From Wagnerdoeblera intermedia (GTDB lineage: Bacteria; Pseudomonadota; Alphaproteobacteria; Rhodobacterales; Rhodobacteraceae), in assembly GCF_042647465.1 (NCBI RefSeq), contig NZ_JBHRVN010000004.1: 64,000 nt of DNA; one strand, 5' to 3'. Below the pieces are notes generated by a model. That model saw only the letters and a program-made list of their open reading frames with translations. It did not search any database and was not told where the DNA came from. The position numbers and the translations under genes are program-made. This document shows, in pieces, positions 24,611-33,008 of the stretch. Each line of letters opens with the position of its first letter. Positions within the stretch are counted from its first letter, which is position 1.

Positions 24611-25678
24611 ATGGCGGTGACGCGCGACGAGGTTTTGGGGGTTCTGTCGCGAATCTCCCTTCCGGGAGGCGGCGATCTGGTGTCGCGCGATCTGATCCGG
24701 GCTTTGCAGGTTCAGGACGGCGAGATTCGCTTCGTACTGGAAGTGGCGGATGCGGCAACCGCGGGGCTGCTGGCGCCTGTGGAGGCTCAGGCCAAAGCGG
24801 CGCTTCTGGCCCTGCCGGGAGTAAAGGCGGTCTCTATTGTGATGACGGCCCCTGCCGGCAAAGCGCCGCCGCCGGATCTGAAGATCGGGCGCCATCCGAC
24901 GCCGCAGCAGGGCGGACCGCAGCCCGTGCCGGGGGTTGCGCGGATTCTGGCCGTGGGCTCGGGCAAAGGCGGCGTGGGGAAATCCACCGTTTCGTCAAAC
25001 CTCGCGGTGGCTCTCGCAAAGCAGGGGCGCCGCGTGGGTCTGCTCGATGCGGATATCTACGGTCCCAGTCAGCCGCGGATGATGGGCGTCAATCAGCGTC
25101 CCGCTTCGCCCGATGGTAAAACCATCCTGCCGCTGCACGCCCATGGCGTGACGCTGATGTCGATCGGCCTCATGCTTAAAGAGGGCGATGCCGTGATCTG
25201 GCGCGGCCCGATGCTGATGGGCGCGCTGCAGCAGATGCTGGGGCAGGTGGCCTGGGGCGAACTCGATGTGCTGGTGGTCGATCTGCCGCCGGGGACGGGC
25301 GATGTGCAGCTGACCCTCTGCCAGCGCTATCCGGTGACGGCAGCGGTGGTCGTCTCGACGCCGCAGGACGTGGCACTGATCGACGCGCGCAAGGCGCTGA
25401 AGATGTTTGACACCCTGAAGACACCGGTGGCCGGTCTGATTGAGAATATGTCGATGTATGTCTGCGAGAACTGCGGACATGAGGCGCATATCTTTGGTCA
25501 CGGCGGCGTGCGCGCTGAGGCGGAGCGTGAAGGGCTGCCCTTCCTTGGCGAAATTCCGATCAGCCTTGATGTGCGTCTGGCCGGTGATGCCGGAACCCCG
25601 ATTGCCGCAGGCGACGGGCCGGTGTCGCGTGCCTATGCGCGGCTTGCACAGCGCCTGATCGCGGATGGGGTTGCCTGA
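24611..25678 (+). CDS. Mrp/ApbC iron-sulfur cluster carrier ATPase
   Basis: A 355-residue Mrp/NBP35 protein. An N-terminal FeS_assembly_P (MIP18-like) domain spans about residues 1-80 (TRDEVLGVLSRISLPGGGDLVSRDLI). The deviant Walker A motif GKGGVGKST begins at Gly118. The C-terminal CxxC (Cys285 and Cys288, CENCGHEAHIFG) binds a transferable 4Fe-4S cluster. It delivers clusters to apoproteins. The start at 24611 has AGGAG 9 nt upstream. It ends before an inverted repeat, and no partner is co-transcribed. Confidence 0.94.
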   Translation: MAVTRDEVLGVLSRISLPGGGDLVSRDLIRALQVQDGEIRFVLEVADAATAGLLAPVEAQAKAALLALPGVKAVSIVMTAPAGKAPPPDLKIGRHPTPQQGGPQPVPGVARILAVGSGKGGVGKSTVSSNLAVALAKQGRRVGLLDADIYGPSQPRMMGVNQRPASPDGKTILPLHAHGVTLMSIGLMLKEGDAVIWRGPMLMGALQQMLGQVAWGELDVLVVDLPPGTGDVQLTLCQRYPVTAAVVVSTPQDVALIDARKALKMFDTLKTPVAGLIENMSMYVCENCGHEAHIFGHGGVRAEAEREGLPFLGEIPISLDVRLAGDAGTPIAAGDGPVSRAYARLAQRLIADGVA

Positions 25679-25727
25679 CTACCGGTTACCCCCGCTCTTG
25701 GGATTTCATGGAACTCTGATCTGAATT

Positions 25728-25762
25728 TGCGCCCGCAGTGCTCTCATGAGCCTGCGGGCGCA
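25728..25762. terminator. long inverted repeat after mrp, possible terminator
   Basis: A perfect 11-bp stem TGCGCCCGCAG (25728-25738) with CTGCGGGCGCA (25752-25762) begins 50 bp after the mrp stop. No T-run follows, so termination would be weak or factor-assisted. Confidence 0.55.
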
Positions 25763-25907
25763 GCTCATTCTGCCCGTCAGGTCGGATCACCGCGCCGTGT
25801 CCGGGAGTGATTCGGATGTGATCCCCGGCGTGTTCCTGTTCTGATCCGACGCGAGCGCCGCTTGCCTGTGACAGATTTGCAAGTCCGTGGAAATTCTTGG
25901 AACTTTT

Positions 25908-25916
25908 TTATCCACA
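25908..25916 (+). promoter_or_regulatory. consensus DnaA box
   Basis: TTATCCACA matches the high-affinity DnaA box exactly, inside an AT-rich stretch. Only one copy was seen, so this is not a replication origin; it could link DnaA to the division gene cluster or be chance. Confidence 0.45.
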
Positions 25917-26082
25917 GGAAGCGCCTGGATATTGTGTTTCTTCAGAGCGGCTTCGCCTGGAAATTCTGAAACGACTCTCTCCCGAGTCGGAATGTCGCGG
26001 CAGTTTTCCCCGCATAGTTCCATGCAGGTCCATAATCCCCCTTGTCGGTCCGTGGTGATCCATGGCATCCATAGGTCAACCG

Positions 26083-26289
26083 GAGACGGGAGCAGTGATT
26101 AAGGGGAGCCGAATAACCCCGAACCTGAGGCAGGTTTCACAGGCGCCCCCATTTTCCGGGCAAGAACAAGAACCCGACGGGCCAGCGAGCAGAAGACCCC
26201 CCCCAGGTGCGGCCCAGCGGGTCTCCCCGGAAACGGGACAGAAGACGGCGGATCGGGCAGTGGCAGCGGCTCGGTCCGCTGTTTTATTT
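26083..26289 (+). ncRNA. UpsM-like leader RNA upstream of mraZ
   Basis: In R. sphaeroides the dcw cluster has an unusually long 5' leader that is mostly terminated to give the abundant sRNA UpsM (about 206 nt). The same position here holds 180-210 nt of non-coding, hairpin-rich sequence ending in a textbook Rho-independent terminator 56 bp before the mraZ start. Visible stems include AACCTG/CAGGTT (26121-26126 with 26130-26135), AGACCC/GGGTCT (26194-26199 with 26219-26224) and CCCG-GAAA-CGGG (26226-26237). The 5' end is set from the UpsM length and is approximate. Rfam-type RNAs such as RNase P were considered and not supported. Confidence 0.7.
26264..26289 (+). terminator. Rho-independent terminator inside the mraZ leader
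   Basis: CAGCGG (26264-26269) pairs with CCGCTG (26276-26281), followed at once by TTTTATTT. Readthrough is needed for expression of the whole division cluster, so this is a likely control point. Confidence 0.85.
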
Positions 26290-26344
26290 CCAGGTTGCCA
26301 AACGCCCTGAGGCGTGCGGCAGGTGAGGGACGAAGGGACAGCGC

Positions 26345-26857
26345 GTGCATTTTTCCGGCACGATCACCCAGCGGATTGACGGGAAGGGGCGCGTCTCCAT
26401 TCCCGCTGATTTTCGCAGGGTGCTGGAAAGCGGCGATCCTGACTTCACCCCGGAAGGTAAACGCGTGCGGATGCGCGTGGTCTATGGCAACCCCGAGCGG
26501 CGCTGCCTCGACATCTATCCGATCAAAGCTTTTGATAAACTTCTCAACCGGATCGCGCTGCTGCCTGAGGGCTCGGATGAGCGCGAGATCCTTGAGCTGT
26601 TTTATGTTGCAGGCTCTGAGGTTGTGGAAGTGGACGGCGATGGCCGGACCATTCTTGCCCAGCGTCTGCGCGATCACATCGGCCTGCCCCGCGAAGGGGG
26701 CGAGGCCGTTTTTGCCGGTTCACTGGATCTGTTTCGCCTCTGGTCACCGGAAGAATTTGAAGCTGAACGGGGCCGCAAGCTGGCCGCCGCACGGGCCCGT
26801 ATGGCCGGTGGCAGCGGCAATATCCTCAGCATGCTCCCGCCTGCGGCAGAGAGCTGA
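26345..26857 (+). CDS. mraZ: transcriptional regulator MraZ
   Basis: A 170-residue MraZ with two SpoVT-AbrB-like repeats. The first reads FSGTITQRIDGKGRVSIPADFRR and the second DGDGRTILAQRLRDHIGL. MraZ represses the dcw cluster promoter in bacteria where it has been studied. The start is GTG at 26345, preceded by GAAGGGA. It is longer than the E. coli protein (152 residues) by a C-terminal extension, usual for alphaproteobacteria. It lies just after the leader terminator and 51 bp before rsmH. Confidence 0.95.
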   Translation: MHFSGTITQRIDGKGRVSIPADFRRVLESGDPDFTPEGKRVRMRVVYGNPERRCLDIYPIKAFDKLLNRIALLPEGSDEREILELFYVAGSEVVEVDGDGRTILAQRLRDHIGLPREGGEAVFAGSLDLFRLWSPEEFEAERGRKLAAARARMAGGSGNILSMLPPAAES

Positions 26858-26908
26858 GCCGATGCGCCCCTCTTGTCCCATCGCAGGCTTGCACCCCGGA
26901 GGGGCAGC

Positions 26909-27910
26909 ATGACGGATACGTCACCACATATTCCGGTTCTCATTGAGCCGATCCTGAAACTCTGCGCGCCGATCAAAGGCGTCTGGCTCGACGGCACCTT
27001 TGGTGCGGGCGGCTACAGCCGTCGTCTGCTGGAAGCCGGCGCGGATCAGGTGATCGGCGTTGACCGCGATCCGCTGGCCCATGAAATGGCCGCGCCCTGG
27101 ATCGGCGAATATAACGGCCGTCTGCGGCTGGTGCAGGGCACCTTCTCGGATCTGGATGAACACGCGGGCGAAAAGCTCGACGGTGTGGTGCTCGATCTGG
27201 GCGTCTCGTCGATGCAGCTTGATCTGGCGGAGCGCGGATTTTCCTTCCTGCGCGATGGTCCCCTGGACATGCGGATGAGCAGCGAAGGTCAAAGCGCGGC
27301 GGATCTGGTCAATGAGGCCGAAGAAGAGATGATCGCCGACATTCTTTATCACTACGGCGAAGAACGTGCCTCGCGCCGTATTGCGCGGGCGATTGTGGCG
27401 GAACGCGGCAAGGGGCCGATCACGACGACGGCGCATCTGGCGGCGATCGTCTCCTCCTGCCTGCCGCGCCCGAAGCCGGGGCAAAGCCATCCGGCGACCC
27501 GCAGCTTCCAGGCGCTGCGCATTGCGGTGAATACGGAATTTGAGCAGCTGGTCGAAGGGCTGATGGCGGCGGAACGCGCGCTCAAACCCGGTGGCCTTTT
27601 GGCGGTGGTGACCTTCCACTCGCTGGAAGACCGCATCGTGAAGCGCTTTTTCCAGGAGCGCTCAGGCCGTGACGGCGGGGGCAACCGCTATGCGCCCGGT
27701 GGTCCTTCCGAGGCCGCGCGCTTTGACATTCTGACCCGCAAGGCCGTCGGGGCCGATGACGATGAGCTGGAGATGAACCCGCGCTCGCGTTCGGCGCTTC
27801 TGCGCATCGGGCGGCGGACCGAGGCTCCGGCGGGTCCGGTTGATCCGGCAACCATCGGCGTGCCGGGGCTGAAATCGGGTGCAACGGGCGGCAGGCGGAA
27901 AGGGCGCTGA
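26909..27910 (+). CDS. rsmH: 16S rRNA (cytosine1402-N4)-methyltransferase RsmH
   Basis: A 333-residue SAM-dependent methyltransferase (MraW). The start at 26909 (MTDTSPHIPVLIEPIL) has GGAGGGG just upstream. DGTFGAGGYSRRLLEAG is the SAM motif I, VLDLGVSSMQLD and ERGFSFLRDGPLDMRM are family signatures, and VTFHSLEDRIVKRFF lies near the C-terminus. It methylates C1402 in the decoding centre. It precedes ftsL by 4 bp. Confidence 0.96.
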   Translation: MTDTSPHIPVLIEPILKLCAPIKGVWLDGTFGAGGYSRRLLEAGADQVIGVDRDPLAHEMAAPWIGEYNGRLRLVQGTFSDLDEHAGEKLDGVVLDLGVSSMQLDLAERGFSFLRDGPLDMRMSSEGQSAADLVNEAEEEMIADILYHYGEERASRRIARAIVAERGKGPITTTAHLAAIVSSCLPRPKPGQSHPATRSFQALRIAVNTEFEQLVEGLMAAERALKPGGLLAVVTFHSLEDRIVKRFFQERSGRDGGGNRYAPGGPSEAARFDILTRKAVGADDDELEMNPRSRSALLRIGRRTEAPAGPVDPATIGVPGLKSGATGGRRKGR

Positions 27911-27914
27911 TCAC

Positions 27915-28268
27915 ATGCGGACGCTGGTGGTTATTGTTTCGCTTCTGGCTATGCTTGCTTCCGGCTTCTGGGCCTATCGTGAAAACTACGCCACCAAGCT
28001 TTCGGTGCGCGAGGCGAACCGTCTGACCCGCGAAATCCGCCGTCTGCAGGAAGCCATTGCGCTGCAGAACGCGGAATGGGCCTATCAGAACCGCCCCGAC
28101 CGGCTGGCCGAACTGGTGGCTGCCAATTTCGACCGTCTCGGGCTTTTGCCGATGCAGCCCGAGCAGTTCGCCCGGGCAGCCCAGCTTCCCATGCCGCCCG
28201 AGCCGCCGCTTGAAGACACCACGCTCGTCTCTGAACAGCCTGACACTTCCGGGGAGATCCTGCCGTGA
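27915..28268 (+). CDS. ftsL: cell division protein FtsL
   Basis: A 117-residue bitopic protein. An N-terminal transmembrane helix (VVIVSLLAMLASGFWAY) is followed by a periplasmic coiled coil (LSVREANRLTREIRRLQEAIAL, residues about 25-46) containing the WAYQNRPDRLAELV motif seen in alphaproteobacterial FtsL. It bridges FtsQB and FtsWI in the divisome. Assigned mainly by size, topology and position between rsmH and ftsI; it overlaps ftsI by 4 bases. Confidence 0.9.
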   Translation: MRTLVVIVSLLAMLASGFWAYRENYATKLSVREANRLTREIRRLQEAIALQNAEWAYQNRPDRLAELVAANFDRLGLLPMQPEQFARAAQLPMPPEPPLEDTTLVSEQPDTSGEILP

Positions 28269-30052
28269 TCCGCACGCCGCTTCGCCCGCTTGCCCGTATC
28301 CTGCGCGCCCGTGAGACGGGCGAAAACCCGGATGTGATTGAGGCCGATAACCTGCGCGCCCGCCATGAGGTGCTGCGCGACAAGGCCCGCAAGCGCGCCG
28401 AGGGGCGGCTTTTGCTGCTGGTCATGGCCTTCTGCGCGGCCTTTATGACCGTGGGTATCCGCATGGCCGTGCTGGCGGGCACCGAGCCGGAAGAGCCCCG
28501 CGCCTCTGTCGCGGGCAAGGGTATCCAGGCGCAGCGCGCCGATATTGTCGATCGCAACGGCCATGTGCTGGCGACCAATATGGTCACCCATGCGCTTTAT
28601 TCGCATCCGCGCGATATGGTCGATGCGCCGCGCGCGGCCCGAGAACTGGCAAAGATTTTCCCCGAGATGGATGAGGAGAAACTCCTCAAGCAGTTCACCT
28701 CCGGCTCCGCCTTCCTCTGGCTCAAACGCACGCTCTCGCCCGAGCAGGTTCAGGCGGTCCACGACATCGGTGAGCCGGGTCTGCTTTTTGGCCCGCGTGA
28801 GATGCGCCTTTACCCCAATGGCAAGCTGGCCGCCCATGTGCTGGGCGGCACCCGTTTTGGCGATGAGGGGGTGCATTCCGCCGAAGTGATCGGGGTTGCC
28901 GGCATTGAAAAGACGCTGGATGAGCGCCTGCGCGATCCCGCGCTGCTCGATCAGCCGCTGCAGCTGTCGATTGATCTTTCGGTTCAGGCCGCTTTCGCCG
29001 AGGTGCTGCATGCGGGGATGAAGCTTCTCAACGCCAAAGGCGCGGCCGGGATTTTGATGGATGCGAAGAACGGCGAGATCATCTCCATGGTCTCGCTGCC
29101 GGATTTCGACCCCAACAACCGTCCGCCGCTGCCGGTCAGCGGGGATCCGGCTGACAGCCCGCTGTTCAACCGGGCGATCCAGGGCGTCTATGAGCTGGGC
29201 TCGGTGATGAAAGCCTTTCCGGTGGCGCAGTCGCTGGAGCTGGGGCTGACCAATCCCAATACGATGATCAACACCCAGGGGCCGATGCAGCTTGGCCGCT
29301 TCCGCATCCGGGATTTCCGTAACTACGGCCCGGCGCTGTCGGTGACGGACATCATGACCAAATCCTCCAACATCGGCACCACGCGGCTGATCCAGCAGAT
29401 CGGCGCGACCCGCCAGCAGGCGTTCCTGAAAGAGCTGGGCTTTCTGGATGTAACGGGGGTTGAGGTGTCTGAGGCCGGGCGGGCGCGCCCGCTGGTGCCC
29501 AAGCGCTGGTCCGACATCCATTCGGCCACCATTTCCTACGGGCATGGTCTGTCCGCCAGTGCGATCCACCTGGCAGCAGGCTATGCGACCCTCGTCAACG
29601 GCGGATATGCCGTGCAGCCGACGCTTTTGAAGCGCGAGGGGCCCGCGCCGCAGATGGCGCAGGTCATATCCGCGCGCACGTCGGATCAGATGCGCGAGAT
29701 TCTGCGCCAGGTGGTGGTGCGCGGCTCGGCCAAAATGGCGGAGGTGCCGGGCTATCTTCTGGGCGGTAAAACCGGCACGGCAGATAAGCAAAAGCCGACG
29801 GGCGGCTATTACAAAGACAAGGTTATGGCGAATTTCGCCGGTGCCTTCCCGATGGATGATCCGCGTTATGTCATCATCATCTCGCTTGATGAGCCGGTGG
29901 AAACCAGCGGCACCATTGCGCGCCGCACGGCGGGCTGGACCGCTGTTCCGGTGACCGGCGAAGTTGTGCGCAGAATTGCACCGCTGCTGGGTCTGCGTCC
30001 GGCAGAGGTTGAAGCCCCCGCACCAACCGCTGTAACAGCGGTGCGTAACTGA
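28265..30052 (+). CDS. ftsI: peptidoglycan D,D-transpeptidase FtsI (PBP3)
   Basis: A 595-residue class B penicillin-binding protein that cross-links septal peptidoglycan. One N-terminal membrane helix (LLLLVMAFCAAFMTVGIRMAVL) precedes the pedestal domain (RADIVDRNGHVLATN). The three transpeptidase motifs are present: Ser313-x-x-Lys316 (SVMK), Ser368-Asn369 context (SSN) and Lys502-Thr-Gly (GGKTGTA). The start is GTG at 28265, overlapping the ftsL stop (GTGA). Confidence 0.96.
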   Translation: MIRTPLRPLARILRARETGENPDVIEADNLRARHEVLRDKARKRAEGRLLLLVMAFCAAFMTVGIRMAVLAGTEPEEPRASVAGKGIQAQRADIVDRNGHVLATNMVTHALYSHPRDMVDAPRAARELAKIFPEMDEEKLLKQFTSGSAFLWLKRTLSPEQVQAVHDIGEPGLLFGPREMRLYPNGKLAAHVLGGTRFGDEGVHSAEVIGVAGIEKTLDERLRDPALLDQPLQLSIDLSVQAAFAEVLHAGMKLLNAKGAAGILMDAKNGEIISMVSLPDFDPNNRPPLPVSGDPADSPLFNRAIQGVYELGSVMKAFPVAQSLELGLTNPNTMINTQGPMQLGRFRIRDFRNYGPALSVTDIMTKSSNIGTTRLIQQIGATRQQAFLKELGFLDVTGVEVSEAGRARPLVPKRWSDIHSATISYGHGLSASAIHLAAGYATLVNGGYAVQPTLLKREGPAPQMAQVISARTSDQMREILRQVVVRGSAKMAEVPGYLLGGKTGTADKQKPTGGYYKDKVMANFAGAFPMDDPRYVIIISLDEPVETSGTIARRTAGWTAVPVTGEVVRRIAPLLGLRPAEVEAPAPTAVTAVRN

Positions 30053-30082
30053 AACTGATCTGCGCGCACGCAGGAGGGCCTT

Positions 30083-31567
30083 ATGACAGCCGAAAGCCGG
30101 AGCCTTGCAGATTTAGGTCTTGCGGCCAGGGGCGGGCGCGAGACGCGCATCACCGGGCTGGCGGTTGACAGCCGTCTTGTGAAGCAGGGCTATCTCTTTG
30201 CGGCACTTCCCGGCAGCCGTATCCATGGGGCTGAGTTCATTCCGACCGCGCTGCGCATGGGCGCCGGGGCCGTCCTGACCGATGCCGCGGGGGCGAAGCT
30301 CGCAGCAGAGGCGCTGGCCGCCTATCCCGAGGCGGCTGTGGTTCTGGCCGAAGACCCCCGCGAAGTGCTGGCCCATGCGGCTGCGCTCTGGTCGGGCAGC
30401 CAGCCTGCGACCATGGTGGCGGTGACGGGCACCAATGGCAAAACCTCCGTGGCCTCCTTCACCCGCCAGCTCTGGCAGGCGCTCGGCCATGCGGCGGTCA
30501 ATATCGGCACCACCGGCGTGGAAGGCGATTTCAGCGCGCCTTCCGGGCACACCACGCCAGAGCCGATCACGCTGCACCGGCTGCTCGCCGAGATCGCGGC
30601 AGAGGGCATCGGCTACGGCGCGATGGAAGCCTCATCGCACGGGCTCGATCAGCGCCGCCTGGAAGGGGTGCGCCTTTCGGCTGCGGGCTTTACCAATCTC
30701 ACGCAGGACCACCTGGATTATCACGGCACGATGGAGGGGTATTTCCAGGCGAAACTGGGCCTCTTCACGCGGCTTTTGCCCGATGAGGGCGTGGCGGTCG
30801 TCGATATCGACAGCCCCGAGGGGCGGCGCATGGCCGATGCGGCCGTGGATCGCGGTCTGGCGCTTCTGCGCACCGGCACGCATCCCGACGCCGATCTGCG
30901 CATTCTGAACCAGCGTTTTGACGCCACGGGCCAGGAGGTGCGCTTTGCCTGGAACGGCGCCCCGCGCCAGCTGCGGCTGAACCTTGTGGGCGGCTTTCAG
31001 GCCGGAAATGTCGCCGTTGCGGCCGGGCTGGCGCTGGCCACCGGCTCGCAGCCCGATGAGGTTTTTGACGCCCTGCCGAAGCTGACCACCGTGCGCGGGC
31101 GGATGCAGCTTGTCGCCACGCGCCGCAACGGTGCGGCCGTCTATGTTGATTACGCCCACACGCCCGATGCCGTAGCCACCGCGCTGAAGGCGCTGCGCCC
31201 GCATGTCATGGGGCGGATCATTGTGGTCATGGGCGCGGGCGGGGACAGGGATAAAACCAAGCGCCCGCTGATGGGCCGTGCGGCGGGTGAATTTGCCGAT
31301 GTGGTCTTTGTCACTGACGACAACCCGCGCTCAGAAGATCCGGCAGCCATCCGGGCTCAGGTCCGCGAAGGCTGCCCTGAGGCCACCGAGATCGGCGACC
31401 GGGCCGAGGCAATCCTGCTCGGGGTCGACGCCCTGCAACCCGGCGATGCCCTTCTGATCGCCGGAAAAGGCCATGAGACGGGGCAGGAAATCGCCGGACA
31501 CATCTATCCCTTTGACGATGCAGAACAGGCGAGCGTCGCCGTGGCTGCACTGGACGGTCTTATATGA
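30083..31567 (+). CDS. murE: UDP-MurNAc-tripeptide synthetase MurE
   Basis: A 494-residue Mur ligase that adds the third stem-peptide residue. The ATP loop is VTGTNGKTSVASF and the central domain follows with EASSHGLDQRRLEG. The residue-selectivity motif is TDDNPRSEDP: DNPR is the signature of meso-diaminopimelate addition, which is expected for a Gram-negative cell. It is coupled to murF by a 4-base overlap. Confidence 0.97.
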   Translation: MTAESRSLADLGLAARGGRETRITGLAVDSRLVKQGYLFAALPGSRIHGAEFIPTALRMGAGAVLTDAAGAKLAAEALAAYPEAAVVLAEDPREVLAHAAALWSGSQPATMVAVTGTNGKTSVASFTRQLWQALGHAAVNIGTTGVEGDFSAPSGHTTPEPITLHRLLAEIAAEGIGYGAMEASSHGLDQRRLEGVRLSAAGFTNLTQDHLDYHGTMEGYFQAKLGLFTRLLPDEGVAVVDIDSPEGRRMADAAVDRGLALLRTGTHPDADLRILNQRFDATGQEVRFAWNGAPRQLRLNLVGGFQAGNVAVAAGLALATGSQPDEVFDALPKLTTVRGRMQLVATRRNGAAVYVDYAHTPDAVATALKALRPHVMGRIIVVMGAGGDRDKTKRPLMGRAAGEFADVVFVTDDNPRSEDPAAIRAQVREGCPEATEIGDRAEAILLGVDALQPGDALLIAGKGHETGQEIAGHIYPFDDAEQASVAVAALDGLI

Positions 31568-33006
31568 CAGCGCTCTGGACCTCGGATGAGGCCGCCGCCG
31601 CCACGGGTGGCACCGCGACCCGTGATTTCTCGATCACCGGCATTTCCATCGACACCCGGACCCTTGTGCCCGGCGATCTTTTTGTTGCGCTGAAAGACCA
31701 GCGCGACGGTCATGATTTCGTGGCGCAGGCGCTGGAGAAGGGGGCCGCCGCCGCCCTTGTGTCCCGCCGGCCCGAGGGGGTTGCACCGGATGCACCGCTT
31801 CTGATCGTCGGTGATGTGCTGCGAGGCCTTGAAGATCTGGGCCGCGCCGGTCGCGCGCGCAGTCATGCAAAGGTCGCCGCGATCACCGGATCGGTCGGGA
31901 AAACCTCGACCAAAGAGATGCTGCGGGTCATGCTGGGGGCTCAGGGGAAGGTACATGTGGCGGAGGCGAGCTACAACAATCACTGGGGCGTGCCGCTGAC
32001 CCTGGCCCGGATGCCGCGCGAGACCGATCTGGCGGTGCTGGAAATCGGCATGAACCACCCCGGAGAGATCGCGCCCCTGGCACGTCTGGCGCGTCCGCAT
32101 GTGGTCATGATCACCACCGTCGCCCCCGCGCATCTGGCCGCCTTTGGCGGCATCGAGGGGATTGCCGCAGAAAAGGCCGCGATTTGTGAAGGACTTGAGC
32201 CGGGGGGCACCGCCGTTCTGCCCGGCGATCTCGAAGTGACGCCGATCCTGCTTGAGGCTGCGCGCGCTGCCTCTGCCCGCATTGTGACCTTCGGCGAGGG
32301 AGAGGCGACCTGGGCGCTGACCTCTGCCATCGTCACCCCGGATGTTACCGTCGGCACCGCCGCCACACCGCCCGGCCCGCTGGACTTCAAAGTCGCAAGC
32401 CCGGGGCGGCACTTTGCGGTGAATGCCCTCGGCGCACTCGCTGTGGCTGCGGCCATGGGGGCAGATCCGGCGGTCGCCGCCACGGATCTTGGCACCTGGG
32501 CCCCCCCCGCAGGGCGCGGCATGCGCGAAAAGATTGCCCTTGATCCGCTGGATGAGGCACTCAGCTTTGATCTGATCGACGATGCGTTCAACGCCAATCC
32601 GGCCTCGGTGGCAGCGGGCCTCGGCCTTTTGCTGGCGGCCACACCGCGCAATGGCATCGGACGCATTGAGAAGGGCCGCCGCATTGCCGTTCTGGGCGAT
32701 ATGCTGGAACTCGGGCCCGATGAACTGGCGCTGCACGCCGAAATCGCCGGGCTGCCGGGGATGGCGCAGGTTGATCTCGTCCATTGTGTGGGCCCGCGGA
32801 TGCGGGCGCTTTATGAAGCGCTGCCGGTGCGGCAGCGGGGGGAATGGGTGGCCACGGCACCCGAACTGGCCGCGCGCGCCGCGCAGCTGGTCGATGCCGG
32901 GGATGTGCTGCTGGTAAAAGGATCCAAAGGGATCAGGGTCTCGCTGGTGGTCGCGGCGCTGCGCGCCCTGCGCAAAGCCCCGGCTCAGGGACAGACGGAA
33001 GGTTAA
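31564..33006 (+). CDS. murF: UDP-MurNAc-tripeptide--D-Ala-D-Ala ligase MurF
   Basis: A 480-residue Mur ligase that joins D-Ala-D-Ala to the tripeptide. The ATP loop is ITGSVGKTSTKEM, followed by EASYNNHWGVPLTLARM, the family signature. DAFNANPASVAAGLGLL and VLGDMLELG mark the C-terminal domain. ATGA overlap with murE, and mraY starts 3 bp after its stop. Confidence 0.96.
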   Translation: MTALWTSDEAAAATGGTATRDFSITGISIDTRTLVPGDLFVALKDQRDGHDFVAQALEKGAAAALVSRRPEGVAPDAPLLIVGDVLRGLEDLGRAGRARSHAKVAAITGSVGKTSTKEMLRVMLGAQGKVHVAEASYNNHWGVPLTLARMPRETDLAVLEIGMNHPGEIAPLARLARPHVVMITTVAPAHLAAFGGIEGIAAEKAAICEGLEPGGTAVLPGDLEVTPILLEAARAASARIVTFGEGEATWALTSAIVTPDVTVGTAATPPGPLDFKVASPGRHFAVNALGALAVAAAMGADPAVAATDLGTWAPPAGRGMREKIALDPLDEALSFDLIDDAFNANPASVAAGLGLLLAATPRNGIGRIEKGRRIAVLGDMLELGPDELALHAEIAGLPGMAQVDLVHCVGPRMRALYEALPVRQRGEWVATAPELAARAAQLVDAGDVLLVKGSKGIRVSLVVAALRALRKAPAQGQTEG

Positions 33007-33008
33007 GA

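Larger units (their letters stand above)
25679..26082. other. non-coding stretch after mrp, upstream of the mraZ leader RNA
   Basis: No convincing gene. It contains the inverted repeat at 25728-25762, a perfect DnaA-box sequence TTATCCACA at 25908-25916, and a small palindrome CGACTC/GAGTCG near 25972-25989. GGTCC-type short repeats occur at 26026 and 26047. The promoter of the downstream leader RNA should lie near the right end; TTGTCG at 26042-26047 is a possible -35. Confidence 0.5.

Noticed and set aside
25900..25920. Replication origin suggested by a DnaA box
   Set aside because: Only one box was seen, with no cluster of boxes and no dnaA, parAB or hemE/maf-type neighbourhood.
25787..26068. 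A 93-residue minus-strand frame upstream of mraZ
   Set aside because: No ribosome site, unusual composition compared with its neighbours and no recognisable motif; the region is regulatory.
26083..26289. RNase P RNA, SRP RNA or tmRNA in the mraZ leader
   Set aside because: The conserved RNase P GAGGAAAGTCC core, the SRP GGAAGG loop and the tmRNA tRNA-like ends were looked for and not found.
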